Assembly (NCBI GenBank): GCA_900539035.1
Contig: UQAU01000013.1
Span: 1 to 53,060, forward strand
Source: an uncultured Collinsella sp.
Lineage (GTDB): Bacteria > Actinomycetota > Coriobacteriia > Coriobacteriales > Coriobacteriaceae
Direction: 5' to 3'
DNA: 53,060 bases
The notes below the pieces were generated by a model, which was given only the letters and a program-made list of their open reading frames with translations, was not told the DNA's origin and ran no database searches. Numbering within the stretch: position 1 is the first letter of the stretch; every line of letters begins with the position of its first letter. The position numbers were made by a program, and so were the translations under genes. Below are positions 18,600-27,651 of the stretch, piece by piece.

Positions 18600-21257
18600 A
18601 TGAGTGCTGACTACCCGTCAATGACTACGGCCGAGATTCGCTCCAAGTTCCTCAACTTCTTTGAGGAGCGCGGTCTTAAGCTCTATCCTTCTTCGTCCCT
18701 CGTCCCCGACGATCCTTCATTGCTGCTTGCCAACGCCGGCATGAACCAGTTTAAGGAGTACTACCAGGGCAAGAAGACCATGAAGGAGATTGGCGCGATC
18801 TCCTGCCAGAAGTGTGTCCGCACCAATGACATCGATTGCATCGGCGAGGACGGCCGTCACCTGTCCTTCTTCGAGATGCTCGGCGACTTCTCTTTCGGCG
18901 GCGTCTCCAAGGAGCAGGCTTGCGCCTGGGCCTTTGAGCTCATCACCAAGGAGTTCAAGCTGCCGCTCGACCGCCTGTACTTTACCGTCTTTACCGAGGA
19001 CGACGAGACCCACGACGTGTGGCGTTCTCTGGGCGTTGCTGAGGACCACATCTCCCGCCTGGGCGAGGACGACAACTTCTGGGCCGCTGGCCCCACCGGT
19101 CCCTGCGGTCCGTGCTCAGAGATCTACTTTGACATGGGCGAGGAGGTCGGCTGCGGCAGCCCCGACTGCAAGCCTGGCTGTGACTGCGACCGCTTCCTGG
19201 AGTTCTGGAATCTCGTCTTTACCCAGTATGACCGTCAGGAGGACGGCTCCATGCCGGAGCTGCCGCACCGCAACCTCGATACGGGCATGGGCCTGGAGCG
19301 CATGGCCGCCATCATGCAGCACAAGACCGCCAATTACGACGGCGACTTGATGCAGCATCTCATCAAGCTGGGCGAGGAGATCAGCGGCAAGACCTATGAC
19401 GCCGATGATTACTCCGGCGCCAGCCGCTCTCTGCGTATCATTGCCGACCACTCCCGTGCTGTCGACTTTATGATCTCGGACGGCATCCTTCCCGGTAACG
19501 AGGGTCGCGAGTATGTTTTGCGCCGCTTGCTCCGCCGCGCCGTGTTCCACGGTCGCCTGCTGGGCATCGAGGGCGCCTTCCTGACCAAGTTCATCGACGA
19601 GGTCAACGCTCAGATGGGCGAGGCTTATCCCGAGCTGCTCAAGAACGTCGCCCTTGTCAAGGGAATCGTCGCCTCCGAGGAGGAGCGCTTCTCCACGACG
19701 CTCGACAACGGCCGCGTCTATCTGGACGAGGCCTTGGCAGCGCTTGCCGAGGGCGCTGTGCTTCCGGGCGATGTTGCCTTTAAGCTGCATGACACCTTTG
19801 GTTTCCCCATCGATCTGACCGTCGAGATCGCCGGCACCGCTGGCCACGACGTCGACATGGATGGCTTCACTGCCTGCATGGAGGACCAGAAGGCCCGTGC
19901 CCGCGCCAATGCCAAGGGCGACGCCTGGGGCAGCTTCAACGACGTGTGGGTCGAGCTTTCCGACAAGGTCTCCGCGACCGAGTTCGACGGCTATGACAAC
20001 GATGTGATCGAGGGCGCCAAGGTTGTTGCCATCGTGCGCAACGGCGAGTCCGTTGAGTCCGCTGCCGCCGGCGAGGACGTTGAGGTCGTGCTCGACCGCA
20101 CCCCGTTCTATGCCGAGATGGGTGGCCAGCAGGGCGATGCCGGTAAGCTTTCCGCCGAGGGCGTTGTTCTGACCGTTGCCGACACCAAGAACCACAACGG
20201 TCTGTATGCCCACGTCGCCCACGTTGCCGAGGGCACGCTGGCCGTCGGTGCTACCGTGACCGCCGCGCTCGACGCCGAACGCCGTGGCTTCCTGCGCCGC
20301 AACCACACCGCCACGCACCTGCTCGATGCCGCCCTTAAGCAGGTCCTGGGCGAGCACGTCTCCCAGGCCGGCTCGCTGGTGACGCCCGAGCACCTGCGCT
20401 TTGACTTTACGCACTTCGAGGCCCTGTCCTCCGAGCAGCTCAAGGCTGTCGAGGACCTGGTCAACCAGCAGATCTTCGCTTCCAAGCCGGTCGTGACCCG
20501 TGTCATGGGCATCGACGAGGCTAAGGCTGCCGGCGCTGTCGCTCTGTTTGGAGAGAAGTACGGCGATGTCGTCCGCGTCGTCTCCGTGGGCGCCGAGGAC
20601 CAGCCGTTCTCCCGCGAGCTCTGTGGTGGCACCCATGCCGCCAATACCGCCGAGATTGGCCTGTTCAAGATCATTTCCGAATCCTCCACGGGCTCCAATG
20701 TCCGCCGTATCGAGGCCGTGACCTCTAAGGGTGCCCTCGACTACATGGCCGACCGCCTGGCGCTCGTTGACGCCGCCGCCGCTGCGCTCAAGTGCCGCGT
20801 CGACGAGGTTCCCGCCCGCGTGGAGAACCTGCAGGCCGAGCTGCGCGAGACGTCCAACAAGCTCAAAAAGGCTCTGACCGGTGGCTCCTCCGACGCTATT
20901 TCCAGTGCCATCGAGGGTGCTGTCGAGCTCGGCGGCTACAAGCTGGTCGTCGCTGAGCTCCAGGGCCTTGAGGCTGCCGACCTGCGCAACGTATGGGATA
21001 CCGTGCATCAGAAGGTCGCCGGCCCTGTCGCTTGTGTCGTCGCCAGCGTGACTGAGAAGGGCACTCCGGCCCTGCTCGCCGCCGGCTCCGATGACGCCGT
21101 GAAGGCCGGTTTTCACGCCGGCAACGTGATCAAGCAGATCGCGGGCCTGGTCGACGGTCGCGGCGGCGGTCGTCCCAACATGGCCCAGGCCGGTGGCAAG
21201 AATGCTGCCGGCATCGCCGATGCCCTCGCGGCCGCCAAGACCGCGCTCGGCGCCTAA
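18600..21257 (+). CDS. alaS: Alanine--tRNA ligase
   Basis: 885 aa class II synthetase that charges tRNA-Ala and edits mischarged Ser or Gly. The catalytic core covers about 1-260 (FLNFFEERGLKLYPSSSL, ANAGMNQFK, CGPCSEIYFD, DTGMGLERMA). The tRNA-recognition and editing domains follow, with the zinc site HTATH (569-573) and CGGTH (675-679), then a C-terminal Ala domain ending GGRPNMAQAGGKN. ATG 18600 follows GAGGAG and matches the usual N-terminus; an upstream in-frame start lies before the promoter. ruvX and mltG follow closely. Confidence 0.97.
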   Translation: MSADYPSMTTAEIRSKFLNFFEERGLKLYPSSSLVPDDPSLLLANAGMNQFKEYYQGKKTMKEIGAISCQKCVRTNDIDCIGEDGRHLSFFEMLGDFSFGGVSKEQACAWAFELITKEFKLPLDRLYFTVFTEDDETHDVWRSLGVAEDHISRLGEDDNFWAAGPTGPCGPCSEIYFDMGEEVGCGSPDCKPGCDCDRFLEFWNLVFTQYDRQEDGSMPELPHRNLDTGMGLERMAAIMQHKTANYDGDLMQHLIKLGEEISGKTYDADDYSGASRSLRIIADHSRAVDFMISDGILPGNEGREYVLRRLLRRAVFHGRLLGIEGAFLTKFIDEVNAQMGEAYPELLKNVALVKGIVASEEERFSTTLDNGRVYLDEALAALAEGAVLPGDVAFKLHDTFGFPIDLTVEIAGTAGHDVDMDGFTACMEDQKARARANAKGDAWGSFNDVWVELSDKVSATEFDGYDNDVIEGAKVVAIVRNGESVESAAAGEDVEVVLDRTPFYAEMGGQQGDAGKLSAEGVVLTVADTKNHNGLYAHVAHVAEGTLAVGATVTAALDAERRGFLRRNHTATHLLDAALKQVLGEHVSQAGSLVTPEHLRFDFTHFEALSSEQLKAVEDLVNQQIFASKPVVTRVMGIDEAKAAGAVALFGEKYGDVVRVVSVGAEDQPFSRELCGGTHAANTAEIGLFKIISESSTGSNVRRIEAVTSKGALDYMADRLALVDAAAAALKCRVDEVPARVENLQAELRETSNKLKKALTGGSSDAISSAIEGAVELGGYKLVVAELQGLEAADLRNVWDTVHQKVAGPVACVVASVTEKGTPALLAAGSDDAVKAGFHAGNVIKQIAGLVDGRGGGRPNMAQAGGKNAAGIADALAAAKTALGA

Positions 21258-21274
21258 GAATCTAAGAAGTCGCT

Positions 21275-21703
21275 GTGGTCGCGCTTGCGCTGGACATAGG
21301 GGAGACCAGGATTGGCATCGCCGTCTCGAGCCGTGATGGCAAGATGGCGATGCCCGTCAAGGTGCTCCCGGCCGCCGAGGTCACCGGTATGGCCAAGACG
21401 TTCCGCTACCTGGTCGAGGACTATGAGCCCGACATCCTGGTAAGCGGACGTCCCCTGACCATGGCCGGTGAGCCTGGTCCCCAGGCCGAGCGCGTTGCCG
21501 CCGTGGCGCAAAAGATTGCCGACGAGCTCGATCTTCCGCTGGAGTTTGAGGACGAGCGCCTGTCCTCGCAGGAGGCCAAGCGAATCCTGCGAGAGCAGGG
21601 ACTCAACGAAAAGCAGATGAGGGGCAAGATTGACATGATTGCCGCCAGCCTGTTCCTGCAGACATGGCTCGATCGTAAAAACGAGGAGGTTCAGCATGCC
21701 TAG
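21275..21703 (+). CDS. ruvX: Putative Holliday junction resolvase RuvX (YqgF)
   Basis: 142 aa RNase H-fold protein, a pre-16S rRNA nuclease and/or Holliday junction resolvase in studied members. ALALDIGETRIGIAVS carries the first catalytic Asp, followed by VSGRPLTMAGEPG, FEDERLSS and DMIAASLFLQTWLD. The start is GTG, 17 bases after alaS. The alaS-ruvX-mltG order is common in Gram-positives. Its end overlaps the mltG start. Confidence 0.92.
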   Translation: MVALALDIGETRIGIAVSSRDGKMAMPVKVLPAAEVTGMAKTFRYLVEDYEPDILVSGRPLTMAGEPGPQAERVAAVAQKIADELDLPLEFEDERLSSQEAKRILREQGLNEKQMRGKIDMIAASLFLQTWLDRKNEEVQHA

Positions 21704-23129
21704 CGCTTCCGATCCGCGCCGGCAGAGTCGTCAGGGTCAGCCCTCGTCGCGCCCTACTCAGCCTGGTCAGCGCCCTGCGCAGCCGATGCAGCGCACAGCT
21801 CAGCCTGCCGCGCGTCCGGTGCAGTCCTTCTCTCATTCGGCCCAACCTGTTCAACGGACGGGTCAGCAGCCTTCTGCTCGTTCGGTTCAGCATTCGGCTT
21901 CTCACGCGGCTCAGCAGCCCACTGCTCGTACGGCCCAGCCTGCAGGCGGTGCCCGCTTTAAGCAGCAGGCACCTACCCAGCGAACTCAGGCCCCTCAATC
22001 GCATGCGCATCGCGCTCATGTCTCGCACGGCGTGGCTCCCGCGACGCGTTCGAGCTACAACACGCATGCTCGCCGTGGCGCTCAAAAGAAAAGCTCCCCG
22101 GTGCCCATGATTATCGGCGCCGTGGTGGCGGTGCTCGCCCTTGTCGCGATCGTCTTCTTTGTCGTACCTGCCGTCAAAGGCTTCTTTACCGGTGGGGATG
22201 CGAAGGTTACGGCTGGTCAGCAGGTTACGGTGACCATTCCCGAGGGCGCCTCGGGCGATACGATCGCCTCGATTCTCTCCGAGAACCATATCGTCGAAAA
22301 TCCCAAGGATTATTACGCGGCGGTCAAAAAGCTCAACGCCGACATGTCGCTTAAGCCGGGTAAGTATTCATTTACCACGCTTATGGACGCCACGAAGGTT
22401 GTCCAGCAGCTCATGGAAGGTCCCAACGCCGGCTCCGATGCGCTTACGATTCCTGAGGGCCTGACGGTCGATCAGGTCGCCGACCGCGTGGCCAAGGCGT
22501 ACGACAGCATTTCTAAGGAAGACTTCCTTAACCAGGCTAAGGCGAGCAATTATGTGAATGATTACGCCTTCCTTAAAGACGCCGCGAACGATTCGCTCGA
22601 GGGATTCCTGTTCCCCAAGACCTATTCGCTTGGTAAGGATCCGAGTGCCGATGACGTGATTCGTGCCATGCTCGACCAGTTCAACGCCGAGTATAAGTCG
22701 CTTGACTTTGCCAGCTGTGAGGCAAAGATCAAGGAGCGCTATGGTGTGGAGATGTCCGATTACGACATCGTTAACCTTGCCTCGATCGTTGAGCGCGAGG
22801 GCCTTAACGCCGATCAGCGTGCGCACGTGGCCTCGGTCTTCTACAACCGTCTTGCCGGCAAGCTCGATGGCCTGCGTTACCTCAATAGCGATGCGACCAT
22901 GATGTATGTCACCGGAGGCGAGGTTACCGCCGACGACCTGCAGAGCGATAGCCCGTATAACACCTATAAGCACGAGGGCCTGCCGCCCACGCCCATCTGC
23001 TCTCCGTCGCTCGAGGCGCTCAAGGCCACGCTTGAGCCGACCGACTCCGATGACCTGTATTTCTACATTACGCAGGACGAGGAGTACTTCTCGCAAACCT
23101 ACGAAGAGCATCAACAGTCTTGGAATTAG
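21696..23129 (+). CDS. mltG: Endolytic murein transglycosylase MltG
   Basis: 477 aa. MltG cuts nascent glycan strands and ends their growth. About 130 N-terminal residues form a low-complexity cytoplasmic tail rich in Gln, Pro, Ala and Ser with repeated AQP/RPxQ units and several His. A transmembrane helix follows (about 140-165), then a LysM-like lead-in (VTIPEGASGDTIASIL) and the YceG domain with DALTIPEGLTVDQVADRV and LASIVEREG, whose Glu366 is the expected catalytic acid. It ends near LPPTPICSPS and YFYITQDEEYF, as the family does. ATG 21696 follows GAGGAGG. Confidence 0.93.
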   Translation: MPSASDPRRQSRQGQPSSRPTQPGQRPAQPMQRTAQPAARPVQSFSHSAQPVQRTGQQPSARSVQHSASHAAQQPTARTAQPAGGARFKQQAPTQRTQAPQSHAHRAHVSHGVAPATRSSYNTHARRGAQKKSSPVPMIIGAVVAVLALVAIVFFVVPAVKGFFTGGDAKVTAGQQVTVTIPEGASGDTIASILSENHIVENPKDYYAAVKKLNADMSLKPGKYSFTTLMDATKVVQQLMEGPNAGSDALTIPEGLTVDQVADRVAKAYDSISKEDFLNQAKASNYVNDYAFLKDAANDSLEGFLFPKTYSLGKDPSADDVIRAMLDQFNAEYKSLDFASCEAKIKERYGVEMSDYDIVNLASIVEREGLNADQRAHVASVFYNRLAGKLDGLRYLNSDATMMYVTGGEVTADDLQSDSPYNTYKHEGLPPTPICSPSLEALKATLEPTDSDDLYFYITQDEEYFSQTYEEHQQSWN

Positions 23130-23130
23130 C

Positions 23131-23628
23131 ATGAGGATTTTTAGCCCCAAACGATACGTTGCCTCGGTCGATCGCATCGACCTTGATACCCTGTGGGCCG
23201 ACGGCAAACGCGCCATTCTGCTCGATCGCGATAACACGCTGGTGCCGCGCGACACCGAGCAGGTTCCCGCCGCGGTTTCCGCTTGGCTCGACGCCGCCCG
23301 CGCCAAAGGCTTTAAGCTGTGCATGGTGTCCAACAACTGGCATCGCGACCAGGTCATGAGCTCTGCACGCGAGCTGGGACTCGAGGCCATCAGCCACGCC
23401 ATGAAGCCGGCGCCGTTTGCCCTCAAGGCGGGTCTTAAGCGCCTCGGCGCCACGGCCGACGAGGCTGTGCTGATCGGTGATCAGCTCTACACGGACGTGT
23501 GGAGCGGCAACTTCGCCGGCGTCGATACCATTCTGGTAAAGCCGCAAGCGACGCAGGACCTATGGTATACGCAGATCTTCCGTATCTTCGAGCGCCGGGC
23601 CCTACGCGACCTTCCCTGCGAGGAATAG
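23131..23628 (+). CDS. YqeG family HAD IIIA-type phosphatase
   Basis: 165 aa. The HAD nucleophile motif DRDNT (Asp32, Asp34) sits in ILLDRDNTLVPRD; motif II is CMVSNNW, and motif III/IV is IGDQLYTDVWSGN. This matches the YqeG family, whose physiological substrate is not established. The start codon follows the mltG stop by one base. aroK begins after eight more bases, so it is part of the same transcript. Confidence 0.9.
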   Translation: MRIFSPKRYVASVDRIDLDTLWADGKRAILLDRDNTLVPRDTEQVPAAVSAWLDAARAKGFKLCMVSNNWHRDQVMSSARELGLEAISHAMKPAPFALKAGLKRLGATADEAVLIGDQLYTDVWSGNFAGVDTILVKPQATQDLWYTQIFRIFERRALRDLPCEE

Positions 23629-23636
23629 GTCTCGCT

Positions 23637-24170
23637 ATGTCCCAGCACATCAAACACGGCTGCGACCATATCTTCTTTATCGGCTTTTTGGGCGCGGGCA
23701 AATCGACGCTCGCGCGCAACGTCGGCACTATGTTCAAGCGGCGTTTTATCGATACCGACCGTCTGGTCGTGCGCCGTTGCGGCAAGTCGGTAACCGAGAT
23801 TTTTAAGACCGAGGGCGAGGATCGTTTTCGCGAGCTCGAGACCTCGGCGCTCCGTTCGCTCCAAAGCGAGCGCAGCCTGTTGGTTTCGTGCGGGGGCGGT
23901 ATCGTCGAAACGCCGGTGAATATTGAGCTGATGCACGAAATGGGTACGTGCGTGTACCTCGAGGGCGACTTCGAGGATTCGATTCGCCAGATTCGTCGGT
24001 CCGACACGCGCCCCGATTTCCGTTCGCCCGAGCATGCCGCGCGCCTGTTTGAGCATCGCCGTCCGCTGTATCGCCAAGCCGCCGACCTTACCCTTGATAT
24101 TCGCAACAAGTCCTTCGAGGACGTTTCCTACCTTTGTGCCGAGATGCTTTTGGAGCGTGGGCTGCTATGA
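23637..24170 (+). CDS. aroK: Shikimate kinase
   Basis: 177 aa kinase that phosphorylates shikimate at the 3-OH. Walker A is GFLGAGKST (16-24). The shikimate-contacting residues known from AroK structures appear kept: DTD after the P-loop, Arg in RFRELE, the CGGGIV loop, Arg in TRPDF and Arg in RPLYR. It looks functional. It overlaps the following aroB-like gene by four bases (ATGA), yet that partner has lost its active site, which makes the intact kinase notable. Confidence 0.9.
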   Translation: MSQHIKHGCDHIFFIGFLGAGKSTLARNVGTMFKRRFIDTDRLVVRRCGKSVTEIFKTEGEDRFRELETSALRSLQSERSLLVSCGGGIVETPVNIELMHEMGTCVYLEGDFEDSIRQIRRSDTRPDFRSPEHAARLFEHRRPLYRQAADLTLDIRNKSFEDVSYLCAEMLLERGLL

Positions 24171-25276
24171 TTCGCCGTCAACTGATCAATTTCCAAAACC
24201 GCAGCGTCGATGTCCGTGTCGGATTGGGCGCGTTCGATGAGCTGTCGCGCATGTTTGCCTCGGCTGTGGGCAAGCCTAAGCGCGCGATGGTGGTTTGGAA
24301 CTATGTCACATCCGAGCGTTTTGGTGAGGTCGTCGAGCATGCGCTGGTCGACGCCGGTTTTGCCGTGTCGCCGCTAGTCCTCGAGGTTTCGCCTGCTGGT
24401 GCCACGCTGGCCGATGCCGATACCGTCTTTGGCGCCCTGTCGGCTAACGGCATTACCTGCGACGATCTGGTTGTCGCCGTTGGCGATGCCGCAACCTGCT
24501 CGGTTGTTAGTTGGTGCGCCAACCAGTGGTGCGGTCGCACCGAGTGCGCGCTGCTGCCGACGACCTTCGATGCCATGCTCACGGTCGCGACGACCATGAA
24601 GCCGCTCGTCGCCTCGTCGGCGAATGCGCTTCCCGCTATCGCGTTCCGTCCCGAGCCCGGGTTGGTCGTGTGCAACCTCGACCTTATTCGCGAGGCCAGC
24701 CCCGAGGACCTTAAGCTTGGCTATGCGGTGCTCGTGGGCACCATGCTTTCGAGCAGCAAGTCCCGCTGGAATCAGTTTACTGAGACCGTCCCCGAGATTC
24801 TCGCGGGCGAGGAGGTCGCGCTCGTTAATGCCGTTCAATGGTCTCAGACTGCCCGCAAGGACGTACTGATGGCCACGAACCCGAGCGCTCGCCATGCGCT
24901 CGATTTTGGCAAGACGGGGGAGCGTACCCTGCGCGCTTGCTTGGGCGATGCCGCTTCGCAGGTCCCTGCCTACCAGCTGTTGTCCGAGGGCATGCGCTTT
25001 GAGGCGCGCCTTGCCCACGACGCCTGCGACTTTGATATCGATTACGTCTTTGAGGTCGATGACTGCTTGGAGGACTTTGGTATCGAGGAGCTTGCCTTCG
25101 ATCTGGAGCCTGCCGCATATATCGAGGAGTTCCGCAAGCAGCAGTTCGCCCGCTCGAACCGCAGCATGCTGCCGCTGCCCGCGGCGCTCGGCGCCATTCG
25201 TCTAACGAGCGTTGAGGATGAGGTTCTTGAGCGCCATGTTCGCGCCTATTTGGCTTCTCGCAAAGAACTTCTCTAA
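24167..25276 (+). CDS. aroB: Dehydroquinate synthase-like protein lacking the metal site
   Basis: 369 aa, collinear with AroB along its length and in the classical aroK-aroB position. The residues that define the enzyme are replaced. The NAD-binding glycine motif reads VGDAATCSVVSW (105-116) instead of GGGxxxDxxGF. The zinc Glu in AEVIKYG is lost in GYAVLVG (185-191). LNxGHTFGHAIE has become LDFGKTGERTLR (245-256), removing the His ligand, and the HGE motif is missing near 267-276. Only PTT (131-133) and one Lys are kept. The reading frame, length and codon use are normal, so this is not simple decay. It is probably a repurposed or structural paralogue. The aroB symbol marks descent only. Confidence 0.75.
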   Translation: MIRRQLINFQNRSVDVRVGLGAFDELSRMFASAVGKPKRAMVVWNYVTSERFGEVVEHALVDAGFAVSPLVLEVSPAGATLADADTVFGALSANGITCDDLVVAVGDAATCSVVSWCANQWCGRTECALLPTTFDAMLTVATTMKPLVASSANALPAIAFRPEPGLVVCNLDLIREASPEDLKLGYAVLVGTMLSSSKSRWNQFTETVPEILAGEEVALVNAVQWSQTARKDVLMATNPSARHALDFGKTGERTLRACLGDAASQVPAYQLLSEGMRFEARLAHDACDFDIDYVFEVDDCLEDFGIEELAFDLEPAAYIEEFRKQQFARSNRSMLPLPAALGAIRLTSVEDEVLERHVRAYLASRKELL

Positions 25277-25313
25277 GATTTATTGACATCCATCGTCTTT
25301 CGTATCATGTTGA

Positions 25314-25382
25314 GGGACGGGTTTCCAATCGGTTGCGGATCGCATGCGATTCCGACGTTCAGTTGAGACCCGTCCCGTCTTT
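25314..25382 (+). promoter_or_regulatory. Structured leader / possible attenuator before the M24 peptidase gene
   Basis: GGGACGGGT (25314-25322) pairs with ACCCGTCCC (25368-25376), enclosing a smaller GC-rich hairpin (about 25335-25352), and is followed by GTCTTTATAG. A perfect TTGACA lies upstream at 25283-25288, though the best TATCAT box is only 14 bases away. The hairpin may end the aroB transcript or attenuate the peptidase gene. Confidence 0.45.
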
Positions 25383-25406
25383 ATAGACAATAAGAAAGGA
25401 ATCTGC

Positions 25407-26537
25407 ATGTCTGAGTTTGCTGCCGGTCCTGCCGGTCGTATCGAACGTGTCCGTGCCCTGATGGTCGAGCGCGGCTACGACGCCATCGTGGTGCGCGACG
25501 AGGCCAACCTTCGTTGGCTTACGGGTGTGAAGGGTGTCTTTGACTACACCTTCGAGTTCCCGCACGCGGCGTTTATTACGGCCGACCAGTGCCTGTTCCA
25601 CACCGACTCGCGCTACCTCAACAGCTTTGAGGAGAACACGCCCGCCGGCAGCCCCTGGGTCTACGACATGGACGAGGGTACCATCCCCTGCTGGGTCGCC
25701 GGCAAGATTGCGGCTAACAAGTGCCGCGTCTGTGCTGTCGAGGACGATATGCAGATTAATTTCTATCAGGGCATTCAGCGTGGTCTGGAGGACCGTTCCG
25801 TCGCCTGCATGTTGCCGCTGATGCATGACGATATTCGCAAGATGCGCGCCATCAAGGATGCCGAGGAAATCGAGCTCATGCGCCACGCACAGTCGATCAC
25901 CGACGCCGCCTTCCAGCACATGCTCGGCTTTATTAAGCCTGGTATGACCGAGAAGCAGGTTCGCAACGAGCTCGAGAACTTTATGTTCGCCAACGGCGCC
26001 GATAGCCTTGCCTTCGGCTCCATCGTGGCGAGCGGTCCCAACACCGCCAATCCGCATGCCGTCCCGAGCGACCGTGTCATCGAGAAGGGCGATTTCGTTC
26101 TTATGGATTACGGCGCGGGCTACTGTGATTACCGCTCCGACATGACACGCACCGTCGTGATGGGCGAGCCCACGCAGGAGCAGGTCGACCTGTACGCACT
26201 CGTGCGCCGCACGCACGAGGAATGCGTCGCCGCCATCCATCCGGGCGTCGAGGGTAACGATATCTTCAAGCTTTCCAAGAAGATCATCGGCGATGCCGGC
26301 TATGGCGATTACTACAACCATGGTCTGGGCCACGGCGTCGGTATCGACATTCACGAGCTGCCCAACTTCAACCGCAGCAAGAACACCATCGAGATCGGCT
26401 CGGTTGTCACCATGGAGCCCGGCGTCTACCTGCCCGGCGTGGGCGGCGTGCGCCTTGAGGACTACGGCGTGGTCACCGAGAACGGCTACGAGCCCTTCAC
26501 CAAGACCCCGCACGACCTGCACGTTATCGACTGCTAG
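25407..26537 (+). CDS. M24 family Xaa-Pro aminopeptidase
   Basis: 376 aa metallopeptidase that removes N-terminal residues before proline. A creatinase-like N-terminal domain (about 1-145) precedes the pita-bread catalytic domain, in which all five expected metal ligands are visible: Asp234 (LMDYGAG), Asp245 (RSDMTRT), His309 (GLGHGVG), Glu337 (MEPGVY) and Glu351 (RLEDYG). ATG 25407 follows AAGAAAGGA. Its place just before efp is the common Gram-positive arrangement. PepP and PepQ names are both used for such proteins. Confidence 0.92.
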   Translation: MSEFAAGPAGRIERVRALMVERGYDAIVVRDEANLRWLTGVKGVFDYTFEFPHAAFITADQCLFHTDSRYLNSFEENTPAGSPWVYDMDEGTIPCWVAGKIAANKCRVCAVEDDMQINFYQGIQRGLEDRSVACMLPLMHDDIRKMRAIKDAEEIELMRHAQSITDAAFQHMLGFIKPGMTEKQVRNELENFMFANGADSLAFGSIVASGPNTANPHAVPSDRVIEKGDFVLMDYGAGYCDYRSDMTRTVVMGEPTQEQVDLYALVRRTHEECVAAIHPGVEGNDIFKLSKKIIGDAGYGDYYNHGLGHGVGIDIHELPNFNRSKNTIEIGSVVTMEPGVYLPGVGGVRLEDYGVVTENGYEPFTKTPHDLHVIDC

Positions 26538-26560
26538 TCTACTTCGGTAGATAGTTTGGG

Positions 26561-26603
26561 GCGGGGCGTTCGGATCGATTCGGACGCCCCGCGTTCTCTT
26601 TTT
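26561..26603 (+). terminator. Rho-independent terminator of the peptidase gene
   Basis: A 12-bp stem (GCGGGGCGTTCG with CGGACGCCCCGC, one G-U pair) followed by GTTCTCTTTTT. Confidence 0.85.
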
Positions 26604-26634
26604 ATGCGCTCGCCGCAGGCGCCGTCTGCAAGTG

Positions 26635-26640
26635 TATAAT
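26635..26640 (+). promoter_or_regulatory. -10 box of the efp promoter
   Basis: A perfect TATAAT preceded by TG, 57 bases before the efp start and just after the upstream terminator. No good -35 box is seen at 16-18 bases. Confidence 0.5.
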
Positions 26641-26697
26641 TTCTGTCGTATGTAATTTGGACGCTTGTGCGTTCTGCCCATAACAAGAAAGGTCGCT

Positions 26698-27261
26698 ATG
26701 CCTACCATTTCTACCGCCGACTTCAAGAACGGCCTCGGTCTCCGCATCAAGGACAAGGTCTACACCATCGTCGAGTTCCAGCATGTCAAGCCGGGCAAGG
26801 GCGGCGCGTTTGTGCGCTACAAGACCCGCGACATCAAGAGCGGCCGCGTCGTCGAGAACACCTGCAACGCCGGCACCAAGTTCGAGAGCGTCATGCTCAC
26901 CACCCGTGAGTTCCAGTACCTCTACAACGATGGCACCGACTACATCTTCATGGACAACGAGTCCTATGAGCAGGTTCCCGTTCCCGAGGACATGGTGGGC
27001 GAGAACTCCAAGTGGCTGCGCGAGAACGACATCTGCCAGCTGCTCTTCGCCGACGATGAGCTCATGGGCGTGACTCCGCCGATGTTCATCGAGACCACCA
27101 TCGTCCAAACCGACCCGGGCTTTAAGGGCGACACCGTCCAGGGTTCCACCAAGCCGGCCACGATTGACACCGGCGCTGTCATCCAGGTCCCCATGTACCT
27201 CAACGAGGGCGAGGTCATCAAGGTTGACACCCGCGACGGCAAGTTCGTCTCCCGCGTCTAG
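26698..27261 (+). CDS. efp: Elongation factor P
   Basis: 187 aa, three beta-barrel domains, relieving ribosome stalling at polyproline. The N-terminal domain shows FKNGLGLRIKDKVYTIVEFQHVKPGKGG, with the tip Lys in PGKGGAF that many bacteria modify. No modification enzyme is encoded nearby. ATG 26698 follows AAGAAAGG. The gene starts a new transcript that likely includes asp23, nusB, xseB and tlyA. Confidence 0.97.
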   Translation: MPTISTADFKNGLGLRIKDKVYTIVEFQHVKPGKGGAFVRYKTRDIKSGRVVENTCNAGTKFESVMLTTREFQYLYNDGTDYIFMDNESYEQVPVPEDMVGENSKWLRENDICQLLFADDELMGVTPPMFIETTIVQTDPGFKGDTVQGSTKPATIDTGAVIQVPMYLNEGEVIKVDTRDGKFVSRV

Positions 27262-27285
27262 CAACCAACTCTTCTAGGAGGACTC

Positions 27286-27648
27286 ATGCCCCAGGAAATC
27301 AAGATTGACGGCATCGGCATTTCGCCCGATGTTCTGACCGCCATCGTCTCGCGCGCCGTGTCCGATGTCGAGGGCATCGCCTCCGTTGGCGTCAAGGACC
27401 TTGCCACCAACCTTGTCTCCATGATGCTCTCGTCCAAGGCCCCGGCTTCCGAGCCGGCGGTCGAGGCTGAGGTCGTCGGCGACAAGCTCGCACTCACCGT
27501 GCGTGTCGTGGTGTTCTTTGGCTATCCGTTCAAGAAACTCGCCGAGGCCGTTCGCGCCGCCGTGGTCGCCGCCATCGATGCCCAGGTGGGCGTTGAGGTT
27601 GAGCGTGTTGACGTTTGCATCGACGGCCTCGTTTTCCCCAAGGAGTAA
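27286..27648 (+). CDS. Asp23/Gls24 family envelope stress protein
   Basis: 120 aa. The family core is visible as ISPDVLTAIVSRAVSDVEGIASV and LALTVRVVVFFGYPFKKLAEAVRAAV, followed by a VGVEVERVDVCIDGLVF end. These proteins associate with the membrane and envelope stress in Firmicutes. The ATG follows AGGAGG. Its place between efp and nusB is conserved in many Gram-positives. Confidence 0.9.
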   Translation: MPQEIKIDGIGISPDVLTAIVSRAVSDVEGIASVGVKDLATNLVSMMLSSKAPASEPAVEAEVVGDKLALTVRVVVFFGYPFKKLAEAVRAAVVAAIDAQVGVEVERVDVCIDGLVFPKE

Positions 27649-27651
27649 CCT

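Noticed and set aside
19116..21116. Minus-strand open frame of over 600 codons opposite alaS
   Set aside because: Shadow of the alaS codon bias with no recognisable domain; it covers most of a clear class II synthetase gene.
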